Part shown: positions 23,488 to 32,443 of the stretch, piece by piece | Numbering within the stretch: position 1 is the first letter of the stretch | Layout of the letters: each line of letters opens with the position of its first letter | Notes under the pieces: model-generated | What the model was told of the DNA's origin: nothing | Seen by the model: only the letters and a program-made list of their open reading frames with translations | Database searches by the model: none | Program-made: the position numbers and the translations under genes | From: Olavius algarvensis associated proteobacterium Delta 3 | GTDB lineage: Bacteria > Desulfobacterota > Desulfobacteria > Desulfobacterales > CAFBRK01 | Assembly (NCBI GenBank): GCA_903231505.1 | Contig: CAFBRK010000243.1 | Span: 1 to 59,837 of the forward strand | Length of the DNA stretch: 59,837 nucleotides | Reading direction: 5' to 3'

Positions 23488-26400
23488 GGCCGGTCAGGGA
23501 ATCGTTCGGGGCCGAAAAGAAGACGCCCCTTGAGACGGGTCAGCCCACGCTGGATGTCCTGGTGGATCATATAGCTGCAGGGAATAAACAGTAGGGTGAT
23601 AAACGTCGAAAAGAGCACACCAAAGCCCAGGCTGACGGCCATGGGTATCAGAAACTGCGCCTGAACGCTTTTTTCCACGAGCATCGGCGTCAGACCCGCA
23701 AAGGTGGTCAGTGATGTCAGTATGATAGCCCGAAAACGGAGGCCGCCTGCCTCGCAAATCGCATCGTGGGCGGTTTTCCCTCCCCGATGGAGGCCGTTGG
23801 CGGCATACACCAGCACCAGGGAATCGTTGACCACCACACCGGCCAGACCCACCATGCCGAACAGGCTCAGGATGCTGATGTTGAACCCCATGATCAGATG
23901 CCCGATCAGCGCTCCGACGAATCCAAAAGGAATCGCCGCCATCACGACCACCGGCTGGGTGAACGATTTGAACGGGATGGCCAGCAGGGCATAGATGCAA
24001 AACAGGGCGATCCCAAATCCTTGGTAGACATCACCAAACGCCTTTTTCTGTTCTTTCCCCTCTCCCTCGATGGTATAGCGAAGTCCGTAAAACTGACTGG
24101 CGAGCCGCGGCAGCACTTCGGAAACCAGGGTGTTGCGCACCTCGTTGGCGTTGGATACCGTCTCGTCCACATCGGCGGTGACCTTGATCACCCGCTGGCG
24201 CTGGGCGCGTTCGATGGTGGTGTATCCGGCTTGCATGGTGACTTCGGCCACCTGGCGGAACGGCACCTCGATGCCGTTCGGCGTGCGGATGCGCATTTTC
24301 TCCACATACCCCAACGCCCGTCGCTCAGATTCCGGATACCGGATCATCACTTTAACTTCATCTTTGTCACGCAGCAAGCGCAGGGCTTCGGCACCATAGA
24401 ACGCGTGGCGGACCTGTCGGGCCAGGTCGTTGAGGGTGAGCCCAAGGGACCGGGCCGCCGGCTTCAATTTGAGCTGCATCTCGTTTTTTCCGGGAAGAAA
24501 GCTGTCCCCCACATCGAACACGCCAGGGTACCGTCGGAGTTCTTCTTTCAACACTTCTGAGGCGGCCAGGAGCGTATCGTAATCGTTGGTCGACAGATGA
24601 ATTTCAATGGGATCCCCGGCGCTGTGAATTTCACTCCGGAAGGATATTTTCTCCGCATCGGGGATACTGCCGATCCGCTTCCGCCACCGATTGGTCAATT
24701 CACGGGTACTGCTTTTCCGCTCTTCGCTTTCCAGGAGATTGAGCCGGACCTGCCCCAGGTGACCGCCGGTGCCGGTAGTGCCGCCCCTGCCGTAATGGAC
24801 GCCGATGATGGACTGGCTGTACTTCAGTAACCGGTCCGTACCGACCGGCCGGTTCTTCTCCACCTCCTCCAGAACCTCGAGCCCGGACTGCTCGACGTAC
24901 GCCACCACCTCCCGGGTCCGTTCCACGGGCGTACCGGTGGGCATGGTCACGTAAGTCCGCATGGTGTTGCCCTCCACTTTTGGGAAAAACGTAAACTTGA
25001 TCCACCCGGCCTGCCAGATGGCGACACTGATCATCAGCAGAACGATGGCCGTCGCAACCGTGGCATATCGCCAGCGGACGCAGAAATCGACCAGCCGTGC
25101 GTAGGGCGTTCGAATCACCCATTTGAGGGCGCGTGCGGTGAATTTCTCTTTCCGGTTCACCGCCCAATCTCCACCACGCTTTTCCGAGCTTCGATTCAAG
25201 TGGGCCGGAAGGATAAACAGGGACTCCACCAGCGATCCCAGCAACACCACAATCACCACGATGGGAATGTTGCGCATCAATTTGCCGGTGGTACCGCTGG
25301 CCAGCAGCAACGGCCAGAATGCCACCACGGTGGTGAGCACCGAAAAAACCACCGGACGCCCCACCTCCAGGGCCCCCTCCACGGCAGATTTGAGCGGCGG
25401 CATCCCCTGCTCCTGCTTCCGGAAAATGTTTTCCCCGATGATGATGGCATCATCTACCACGATGCCCAGCACCATGATAAACGCAAACAGGGAGATCATG
25501 TTGATGGACACATCAAAGTAGGGAAGTACAAACAGTCCGGCCGAAAAGGATATGGGAATGCCGAGGGTGACCCAAAACGCCAGACGCATGTCCATAAACA
25601 TCCACAGCAGCAAGCTGACCAGCACCAGACCGAAGGTCAGGTTTCGCAAAAGCAATTCCAGTCGGCTTTTGAGAATCTCGGTCCGGTCTCGATAGAAATC
25701 GATAGTGACGCCGGAGGGCATGGTCGTCCGGATATTGTCGACGTATCCCCGCACTTTTTCAGCCACATCCAGGGCGCTCTGATCGGCGACGCGGTAAACA
25801 TTGATCATGGCCGCCGGTTTGGACATGAACCGGGCACTGATATCCGAATCCTCGAACCCATCCGTCAGCCGGGCAATCCGGCCCAGGGTGATCTTGCTGC
25901 CATCGGTCCGGGTAATGACGGCCACATCCGCATAATCTTCCGCATGATAGCGTCGCCCTTTGGTACGGATCAGGATCTCTCCACCTTCGGTTTTTATCCG
26001 GCCGGCCGGCAGATCCAGGCTGGCTTGGCGAACCTGGTCGGCCACCACGCCCAGTGTCAGTCCGTACCGCCGAAGGGTCGATTCGGATATCTCGATTTGA
26101 ATTTCCGGATTTCGGATGCCGTATAGCTCGGCCAGGGTAATCCCGGGAATGTTGGTGATGTCGTCCTTGACCTTTTCGGCCAGGGCCTTCAGGGTGGATT
26201 CGGAGGCATCACCATAGACGGCCACATTGATGACACGACTCCGGCGGGTGATCTCCCCGACGACCGGTTTTTCAGCTTCATCCGGGAAGGTGGTGATCCG
26301 GTCGATTTCGGCCTTGACCTCTTCCACCAGCTTTTTCAGATCCCAGTCTTTGACCACTTCGATGGTGATGGCCCCAACCCCCTCCCGGGCGCTGGAGTCA

Positions 26401-26642
26401 ATGCGCTCGATGCCGGCCAGCCCGGCCACCTTTTCCTCGATCTGACGAACGATGGCTTCTTCGACTTCGGCAGGAGACGCACCCGGGTAGGCGGTGGTAA
26501 TCCGGATCAAATCCAGGTCGGTTTCCGGAAACACCTCCACCTTGTGGGACAGACCGGTGTAGATTCCGGCAAACAGAAAAAAGAACATCAGCAGATTGGC
26601 GGCCACATGGTTGTCCGCAAACCAGGCAACCCAGCTTTTCAT
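23484..26642 (-). CDS. RND efflux transporter permease subunit
   Basis: A 1052-aa inner-membrane pump of the AcrB/MexB superfamily that exports drugs or metabolites by proton antiport. TM1 (NHVAANLLMFFFLFAGIYTGL) follows the start, and the porter domain contains YPGASPAEVEEAIVRQIEEK. The core helix carries the acidic pair in GIVVDDAIIIGENIF (D-D of TM4) and PVVFSVLTTVVAFWPLL. The C-terminal half repeats the pattern with MVGLAGVVVNDSLVLV. The frame extends to 26819, but ATG 26642 fits the family start and overlaps the adaptor stop (ATGA). Second periplasmic docking loops and total length are normal. Confidence 0.93.
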   Translation of the reverse strand: MKSWVAWFADNHVAANLLMFFFLFAGIYTGLSHKVEVFPETDLDLIRITTAYPGASPAEVEEAIVRQIEEKVAGLAGIERIDSSAREGVGAITIEVVKDWDLKKLVEEVKAEIDRITTFPDEAEKPVVGEITRRSRVINVAVYGDASESTLKALAEKVKDDITNIPGITLAELYGIRNPEIQIEISESTLRRYGLTLGVVADQVRQASLDLPAGRIKTEGGEILIRTKGRRYHAEDYADVAVITRTDGSKITLGRIARLTDGFEDSDISARFMSKPAAMINVYRVADQSALDVAEKVRGYVDNIRTTMPSGVTIDFYRDRTEILKSRLELLLRNLTFGLVLVSLLLWMFMDMRLAFWVTLGIPISFSAGLFVLPYFDVSINMISLFAFIMVLGIVVDDAIIIGENIFRKQEQGMPPLKSAVEGALEVGRPVVFSVLTTVVAFWPLLLASGTTGKLMRNIPIVVIVVLLGSLVESLFILPAHLNRSSEKRGGDWAVNRKEKFTARALKWVIRTPYARLVDFCVRWRYATVATAIVLLMISVAIWQAGWIKFTFFPKVEGNTMRTYVTMPTGTPVERTREVVAYVEQSGLEVLEEVEKNRPVGTDRLLKYSQSIIGVHYGRGGTTGTGGHLGQVRLNLLESEERKSSTRELTNRWRKRIGSIPDAEKISFRSEIHSAGDPIEIHLSTNDYDTLLAASEVLKEELRRYPGVFDVGDSFLPGKNEMQLKLKPAARSLGLTLNDLARQVRHAFYGAEALRLLRDKDEVKVMIRYPESERRALGYVEKMRIRTPNGIEVPFRQVAEVTMQAGYTTIERAQRQRVIKVTADVDETVSNANEVRNTLVSEVLPRLASQFYGLRYTIEGEGKEQKKAFGDVYQGFGIALFCIYALLAIPFKSFTQPVVVMAAIPFGFVGALIGHLIMGFNISILSLFGMVGLAGVVVNDSLVLVYAANGLHRGGKTAHDAICEAGGLRFRAIILTSLTTFAGLTPMLVEKSVQAQFLIPMAVSLGFGVLFSTFITLLFIPCSYMIHQDIQRGLTRLKGRLLFGPERFPDRP

Positions 26643-27805
26643 GACGGCCTCCCACCGGCGCTGACACGGACTTTCATGCCATCGGTGACCGACCGCAAGG
26701 GAGATGTGACCACCCGTTCTCCGCTCAACAGGCCGCCTTTGATGATGGCCTGGTTTGGCATGACACGGGCCACATCCACGGACCGGAACGACAGGACACC
26801 GTCGTCGCCGACCACCCAAACCGTCCGGTTTTCCCGGAGAGCGGCGCTGGGAATGGCGACCGCATCGGTCAGACGCTGGCCCTCGATGTCAACCGTGACA
26901 AAAAGCCCGGCCGCCAGGGGCGGTTTGCGCTGATACGGATTGTCTACCCGGACCACGACATTGATCAGTCGTGTGCGGGGATCCATTTTGCCTTCGGCCC
27001 GGACCACCCGACCGGCCCAGGTAAGATCCCTGCCGGCGATACGGGCCGTAATCCGGACGGGAGCACCGGGGCCGTCCCCCGGCGTAAATCCGGGCACGTG
27101 GAACCAGAACAGGGCACTATCCTCCAGGGGGACCACAATTTCCGCGGCATTTGTAGAGAAAATGGTGGCGAGCGTTTGGCCGGTGCTGACATATTGACCG
27201 AGGCCCACGCTTTCCGAAGACACCCGCCCATTGAACGGTGCCCGTACCTCGGTCCGGGCAAGATTGAGACGGGCTTTCTTCAAATCGGCTTTCTCCGCCG
27301 CCAACCTGGCGCGGGCGGCGGCCAATTGGGGAATCTTGGCGACCAGGGGTGGGGGGTCGTCTTTACGTTCCAGCAGCCGCCACTCTTCCACGGCAGCAGC
27401 GGCCTCCTCCTCGGTAAACACCAGGTTGCTTTCCGCGTCCTTGACCCGGGCGTCGGCCAGGGTAACGGCCAGCTCGTAGTCTTCCGATTCGATCCGCAGC
27501 AGCAGATCCCCTTTCGAAAATCGTCCTCCGTCTACAAGCGCCGGGGATATCTCCACAATCTTTCCGCTGACCTGGGGCACCAGATCGATCTCCCTGAGGG
27601 GTTGGACCGTCCCCTCCCCCCCGATCGGTATCGCCAGATCCGTCGCTTCCACCGTCATCACCCGGACCATGGGCACAGGGGGCGCGGGCTGGGTCCGCTT
27701 CAGTTCGGGTTTGTTGGCGGTGATGATGAGAAACGCCGCCGCACCACCGGCAATCATGGCCGCAGTGAATAGGAATTGAACCAGTCGTTGTCTCGTGGGG
27801 GTCAT
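26639..27805 (-). CDS. RND efflux periplasmic adaptor (membrane fusion protein)
   Basis: A 388-aa adaptor that links the RND pump to its outer-membrane channel. The N-terminal membrane anchor (LFTAAMIAGGAAAFLIITA) is followed by a lipoyl-like half motif (GEGTVQPLREIDLVPQVSGK). A helical hairpin follows (DAESNLVFTEEEAAAAVEEW, ARARLAAEKADLKKARLNL), and the second lipoyl half is VRAPFNGRVSSESVGLGQYV. A beta-barrel and membrane-proximal domain complete it. The hairpin is short, as in MexA-type partners of TolC-like channels. Start and stop overlap its neighbours by 4 bp each, so the four genes form one coupled operon. Confidence 0.92.
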   Translation of the reverse strand: MTPTRQRLVQFLFTAAMIAGGAAAFLIITANKPELKRTQPAPPVPMVRVMTVEATDLAIPIGGEGTVQPLREIDLVPQVSGKIVEISPALVDGGRFSKGDLLLRIESEDYELAVTLADARVKDAESNLVFTEEEAAAAVEEWRLLERKDDPPPLVAKIPQLAAARARLAAEKADLKKARLNLARTEVRAPFNGRVSSESVGLGQYVSTGQTLATIFSTNAAEIVVPLEDSALFWFHVPGFTPGDGPGAPVRITARIAGRDLTWAGRVVRAEGKMDPRTRLINVVVRVDNPYQRKPPLAAGLFVTVDIEGQRLTDAVAIPSAALRENRTVWVVGDDGVLSFRSVDVARVMPNQAIIKGGLLSGERVVTSPLRSVTDGMKVRVSAGGRPS

Positions 27806-29274
27806 GGGCTCTCCTCGCCTTTTCCCGTAACCTGGGCATCGGAGAGCAGCGCATCGGGAGACATGTCCGGCGCGGCCCAGTTCCCTCCGAGTGCACGATA
27901 CAGTTGAACACGGTTGCTGAGAACAACCAGCTCCACCCGGACCAGTTGGTCTTCCGCTTCAAACCGGGTGCGCTGGGCATCGAGGACATCCAGGTACGGC
28001 GTCAATCCCCGGATGTACCGCTGCGCGGCGACACGCCCGGTGGCCCGGGCCTCTTCTCGAAACCGGTACAATCGCTCCCGCCGTTCGATCTGCTTTCTCC
28101 GTGTCAGCAAGGCCGCCTCAACCTCCGAAAATGCTGTCAACAGGGTCCGTGCGTATACGGCGGCCTCCTGCTCGTAGCGGGCCTCGGCACCGCGCTGATT
28201 GGCCTTCAAGCGGCCGGCGTTGAAAATCGGTTGGGTCAGGCCGGCGGTGGCGCTCCAGAAGTCGAAATCCAGATCCACCAGGCGGTTCAGCTCGTCGCTG
28301 GAAAATCCGTAATCACCGGTAAGAAATATGGATGGGAACCGGGCTGCCTTGGCGGCGCCGATACGCCGGTTGGCGGCCTGGAGCCGAGCTTCCGCAGCCC
28401 GGATGTCGGGCCGTCGCTGGAGCAGTTCGGACGGAAGCCCGGGCGGCACCGGGGGCATTTGTTGAAAATAGTCTTCCGGTTGTTGACGCGGATCGGATGT
28501 GGTCGGATAGCGTCCCAGCAATACGGCCAGTTCCTGTTGCCGTAAACCGAGAAGCTGCTCCAGCTCGGGAAGCACCGCCTCGGCCTGGGCCAGTACGCGC
28601 CGGGCCTGTCGCACATCTAGAACCGAAATTAGTCCCCGCCGGTATCGGGTCGAGACAAATTCCAAGCTTCTACGGAAGCTGTCGATATTCTGACGGGCTA
28701 TCTGGATGCGGCGCTCGAGGGACTCGATCTCAAGATACAGCAACACAGTCTCGGCCACGATACTCTGGGCAAGGGTCCGGCGGGTTTCTTCCTCGGCGAG
28801 CAGATCACTCCGCGCCGCATCGGTCAAACTGGCAAAACGCCCCCACAGGTCCACCTCGTAGGACACCCCCAGGGATAATTCGTAGGAGGTGATATCGAGT
28901 TCGGCGCTGCCCTGGTTTCCGGACAGGTTCCGCCGGTCTGCGCTGGCATTGAAGCCGAGCTCCGGGTAACGGTCGGATCGGGTTTCCCGAAACCTTGCCC
29001 GGGCCTCAAGGATCCGGGCCGCGGCCTGCTTGAGATCCCAGTTGTAGGCCAGCACGTCTTGGACCAACCGATCGAGGTCCGGATCATTGAACTCCCGCCA
29101 CCAGGCGTCATCCACCAGATATCCAGCCGTTTCGGCCGAGACCTGTTCAAAACTGTCGGGAAGCGTTCCGACCGGTTCCGGTCGCTGGTACTCGGGTCCC
29201 ATCCCAACGCACCCGACAATCAGTGCCGCACAGATCAGCCGCCCGAAGACGTGTATCCTCAATTTTAAACCCAT
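27802..29274 (-). CDS. Outer membrane efflux lipoprotein (TolC/OprM family)
   Basis: From ATG 29274 the product is 490 aa with a signal ending in the lipobox LIVGC, so it is anchored in the outer membrane as a NodT/OprM-type lipoprotein. Two outer-membrane-efflux repeats are recognisable. Typical blocks are WWREFNDPDLDRLVQDVLAYNWDLKQAAARI, RYRRGLISVLDVRQARRVLAQAE and RPDIRAAEARLQAANRRIGAAKAARFPSI. It supplies the exit duct for the tripartite pump and is the first gene of the operon. Weak ribosome binding site (AGGTG); the in-frame extension to 29316 is unlikely because the signal begins at 29274. Confidence 0.92.
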   Translation of the reverse strand: MGLKLRIHVFGRLICAALIVGCVGMGPEYQRPEPVGTLPDSFEQVSAETAGYLVDDAWWREFNDPDLDRLVQDVLAYNWDLKQAAARILEARARFRETRSDRYPELGFNASADRRNLSGNQGSAELDITSYELSLGVSYEVDLWGRFASLTDAARSDLLAEEETRRTLAQSIVAETVLLYLEIESLERRIQIARQNIDSFRRSLEFVSTRYRRGLISVLDVRQARRVLAQAEAVLPELEQLLGLRQQELAVLLGRYPTTSDPRQQPEDYFQQMPPVPPGLPSELLQRRPDIRAAEARLQAANRRIGAAKAARFPSIFLTGDYGFSSDELNRLVDLDFDFWSATAGLTQPIFNAGRLKANQRGAEARYEQEAAVYARTLLTAFSEVEAALLTRRKQIERRERLYRFREEARATGRVAAQRYIRGLTPYLDVLDAQRTRFEAEDQLVRVELVVLSNRVQLYRALGGNWAAPDMSPDALLSDAQVTGKGEESP

Positions 29275-29949
29275 ACTAGAAACACCTAATTTATTGATTT
29301 CAATATGCGATCTCATCGCTAAAAGTCAATGAGTCACTGGGACCCATGACCCGGCCGAGAGGCGCGCAAACCGCCCGCGGACGGCGTGGACGGCGTAGGG
29401 GCCCGGTTGACACCTGATGGCCGGTTATATACTATGCGTTCTTGAGCGGATGCTGTTCTTGAATGACAGACATTGGCAACACAACTTGTATGGGTACTTT
29501 ACATAAGGATCCCGGGGTTCGAGGTTTACCTGCCTGTAACAGCGCCGGAGGCGACCAGGGATTCAAGGGTCCGGGTGAACTATTAAAATAAGCTCAGTTA
29601 ATATTGGATCCGAGAACCGGAGACCCATAGATGGGCATCAGGGATTCTATCTTGATCCAGAAGTAGAACGCTAAAAAGGAAATATCGAAAAACACGATAG
29701 AACTCTATCGAGATTAATCCAAGCGTCACTCAACAAACACTCGAATCCTTGACCCCTTGGTTCCTTGGACCCATTCTCTCTCACGTTGGAGATGAACTCA
29801 GGTTAGCAGGTACATTCTCCCACCGTTTCTCGGATTCATGCATCGCGGTATCGGCCATCGCCCGCCTGCCGTGCCGGTACGCCGATCCTCCATCGATACG
29901 GTGCGGATTCCACAGACCCACGGCGGGCCCCCCGGCGGAGGCATCGGTC
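29275..29949. other. Divergent intergenic region between pump operon and USP-HDAC gene
   Basis: No gene is evident in 675 bp. It contains a good sigma70-type promoter toward the right (29407-29435) and a short heptamer-like run (CCTTGACCCCTTGGTTCCTT, 29750-29769). It also holds the upstream region of the RND operon. The open frame of the USP-HDAC gene extends back to 29749 but has no homology there. Confidence 0.55.
29407..29435 (+). promoter_or_regulatory. Candidate sigma70 promoter
   Basis: TTGACA (29407-29412), 17-bp spacer, TACTAT (29430-29435). It points toward the USP-HDAC gene, more than 500 bp upstream of its start, so the leader would be long. Confidence 0.4.
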
Positions 29950-31959
29950 ATGGGAGTCCGATTACAAAAAATCCTATACGCGACCGATTTTTCGCGGTTT
30001 GCACCCACCGGAATCGCCTACAGCGTCGCGATGGCCCGCCGCTTTAACGCCAAACTGATCATATTTCATTCGGTTCAGACGGCTCGTGACGATCTCTTCG
30101 GGACCGATGTCGCCAAGGCAAAGCTTCCATCCGATCACATCCGTAAACAGACGGTCGACAGAATCACAGAGCTGATGCGAGGACACGATGTCTCCTGGAA
30201 ACCGCTGATCGCTTTCGGCGATTCCGTGGCGAACATACGGCCCCTGGTTGAGCACCGGAATATCGATTTGGTCATCGCAATGAGTTACGGCCTGTCCGGC
30301 CTGAAACGCATGCTCATGGGCACGGTGGTGGAACGCATGGCACGCTCGCTTCAACGGCCGCTGATTATTGTTCGGCCCACCGAAGATGGCCCGGAACACT
30401 CACCCCCCCCCAGCCGAATTGTCATGAGCTGCGATTTCTCCCCCGCTTCACAGGTGGCCCTGCGGTACACCGTTGAATTGACCAACGCCATGGGCGCTGA
30501 ATTGCATCTGCTCCATGCCATCGAAGCCCCTTTGGATGAAGATGTGGTGGAACCCACCGAAGCCCCGTATGAACAGGTGCAGGCCATGCTTCAGGATCGT
30601 CTGAAACAACGCTTGAGGCAGCTGTTGGTGAACTTGGAGGCAGACATTCCAAAGGTGATGATCGACGTGGTGCAGGGGGTCCCCGGGGAGGGCATCCCCA
30701 CATACGCTCGGAAGCATGGGGCCGATTTGATGGCTGCGGGCGTGAAACCGGGAGAGAAACGGTTTCAATTTCTTTCAGGATCCACAACTGAAGCGCTGAT
30801 CAGAAAGGGACCGTGCCCCCTGTTGGTGGTCCCGGCGGACATCCCCGCAGAACTCATGAAGCGCCCGGGAATGGATGAGAAAGCGGGCCACAGGAGTCAA
30901 CCCACCGGCATCGTTCGGGATCATCGATTTCTGCATCACGTGACCGGCGACGATCACCCGGAGAATCCGCGACGCCTGACTGCCGTGTACGAGATGCTGG
31001 ATACACCGGAGATGCGTCCGTTGTGGCGCAAAGTCGAGTTCCGGGAAGCCAGTTGCGACGAATTGTTAATGCTGCACGCCCCGGAATACCTGCAGCAAAT
31101 CGCTGCCACCCAGGGGCAACCCCAATCCGCATTGACAATGGATACCGTAACGTCCGAAGGTTCCTACCTGGCTGCGAGACTGGCGGTCGGTGGATATGTG
31201 GAAGCCATCCGGCAGGTCGTAGAGGGACGTATCCCCAATGCCATTGCCCTGGTGCGCCCTCCCGGACATCACGCAGAAAGAAGCCGCGCCTTGGGGTACT
31301 GTCTGTTCAACAATGTGGCGCTTGGAGCCGCCTACGCCCGCCGATATCTCGGGATGGACCGCGTGCTCATTGTTGATTGGGATGTTCACCACGGCAATGG
31401 AACCCAGCACCTTTTCGAGCAGGACAATACGGTTCTGTTCTTTTCCATCCACCAGTATCCCCATTTCCCGAAAACCGGATTCTTTACGGAAGCCGGAATC
31501 GGGCATGGGGAAGGTTACACAATCAATGTGCCATTGCCGAAGGGTTATGGCGACGGGGATTATGTGGCCATTCTGGAAAACCTGCTTCGGCCTGTCGCCA
31601 GAGACTTTACCCCGGACCTGGTTCTGGTATCTGCAGGATTCGACATCCATCCCGAGGATCCTCTGGGTGGTATGGGCGTTACCCCCAGGGGCTTTGCCGG
31701 AATGACGCGATCGCTTCTGGACCTCTCTGAAGAAGTCTGCGACGGACGCATTGTCTTCGTTCTCGAGGGCGGCTACAACCCGCCGGCGCTGGCGGATTCG
31801 GTTCAGGCGGTCCTGCGGGAAACTTCCGGGAATTCCCGCACCGACATCGCTGAAATAATGGCCCAGGCCGAACCAAAAAAATTAAAGTATGCACTGAAAC
31901 GCAGTATCGGCGTCCATGCTAATTTCTGGCCGTCGCTCAGAAAACGCAAATTCGCATAG
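29950..31959 (+). CDS. Fusion of two universal stress domains with a histone deacetylase-family domain
   Basis: A 669-aa fusion. Residues 1-150 and about 155-300 are two USP domains; both start with ILYATDFS or IVMSCDFSPASQ and end with the loop G-x2-G (LMGTVVERMARS, FLSGSTTEALIRKG). From about 326 on it is a class-II-like deacetylase (AcuC/HdaH family). The metal site DWDVHHGNGTQ (Asp and His ligands) lies near 475, the second Asp in SAGFDIHPEDPLGG near 560, and the catalytic histidines in RPPGHHAERSRALG near 436. All needed residues are present. Such enzymes act on acetyl-lysine or acetylpolyamines. ATG 29950 has GGAGG 8 bp upstream; upstream in-frame codons have no homology. The fusion suggests nucleotide-controlled deacylation during stress. 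Confidence 0.88.
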   Translation: MGVRLQKILYATDFSRFAPTGIAYSVAMARRFNAKLIIFHSVQTARDDLFGTDVAKAKLPSDHIRKQTVDRITELMRGHDVSWKPLIAFGDSVANIRPLVEHRNIDLVIAMSYGLSGLKRMLMGTVVERMARSLQRPLIIVRPTEDGPEHSPPPSRIVMSCDFSPASQVALRYTVELTNAMGAELHLLHAIEAPLDEDVVEPTEAPYEQVQAMLQDRLKQRLRQLLVNLEADIPKVMIDVVQGVPGEGIPTYARKHGADLMAAGVKPGEKRFQFLSGSTTEALIRKGPCPLLVVPADIPAELMKRPGMDEKAGHRSQPTGIVRDHRFLHHVTGDDHPENPRRLTAVYEMLDTPEMRPLWRKVEFREASCDELLMLHAPEYLQQIAATQGQPQSALTMDTVTSEGSYLAARLAVGGYVEAIRQVVEGRIPNAIALVRPPGHHAERSRALGYCLFNNVALGAAYARRYLGMDRVLIVDWDVHHGNGTQHLFEQDNTVLFFSIHQYPHFPKTGFFTEAGIGHGEGYTINVPLPKGYGDGDYVAILENLLRPVARDFTPDLVLVSAGFDIHPEDPLGGMGVTPRGFAGMTRSLLDLSEEVCDGRIVFVLEGGYNPPALADSVQAVLRETSGNSRTDIAEIMAQAEPKKLKYALKRSIGVHANFWPSLRKRKFA

Positions 31960-31971
31960 AAGGGAGGCTCC

Positions 31972-32322
31972 ATGAATAAAATTAAAATCATGGAAGCATC
32001 CGTTAAAAAATGGGATCGCATCATTGCAGGAAAAGGCTCGGACGGAGGCGTCTTCGACTGCCCGCCGTGCCGAATATTCTATGTACTTATCTGCATTGGT
32101 TGCCCGATTTCCGAATATACCGGCAAGAAATTTTGCAAGGGCTCACCGTATCCGGATTGGTATTGGCACCAGATCGAGGAGCATGGAGAGTTTCGAAAGA
32201 AAGTACGCTGTGACGAGTGTCTCCGCCTTGCTACTGCCATGCGGAATTATATGCAGGAGATCGTGGACCATCTCAAGGCCGAAGCGGAAAAAAAGAAGAA
32301 ATTGAAACAGAACGGCCCATAA
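31972..32322 (+). CDS. Small Cys-rich protein of unknown function
   Basis: A 116-aa protein with clustered cysteines: VFDCPPC, LICIGCPIS, KKFCKGSP and VRCDECLRL. Seven to eight Cys could bind zinc or an Fe-S cluster. The C-terminus is a Lys-rich helix (HLKAEAEKKKKLKQ). It starts 12 bp after the USP-HDAC stop with a strong AAGGGAGG site, so it is co-transcribed. No family recognised; it may be a metal-binding accessory of that gene. Confidence 0.68.
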   Translation: MNKIKIMEASVKKWDRIIAGKGSDGGVFDCPPCRIFYVLICIGCPISEYTGKKFCKGSPYPDWYWHQIEEHGEFRKKVRCDECLRLATAMRNYMQEIVDHLKAEAEKKKKLKQNGP

Positions 32323-32443
32323 ATTCCATGGACATACCAGGCGGATCCGCAACACCGAATGATAATAGCCGGCCCTGCACACATCATCCACCTGCACGCC
32401 CGGACATTGCCATGTTCGGAATAAACGGCTGGATCGGACATCC

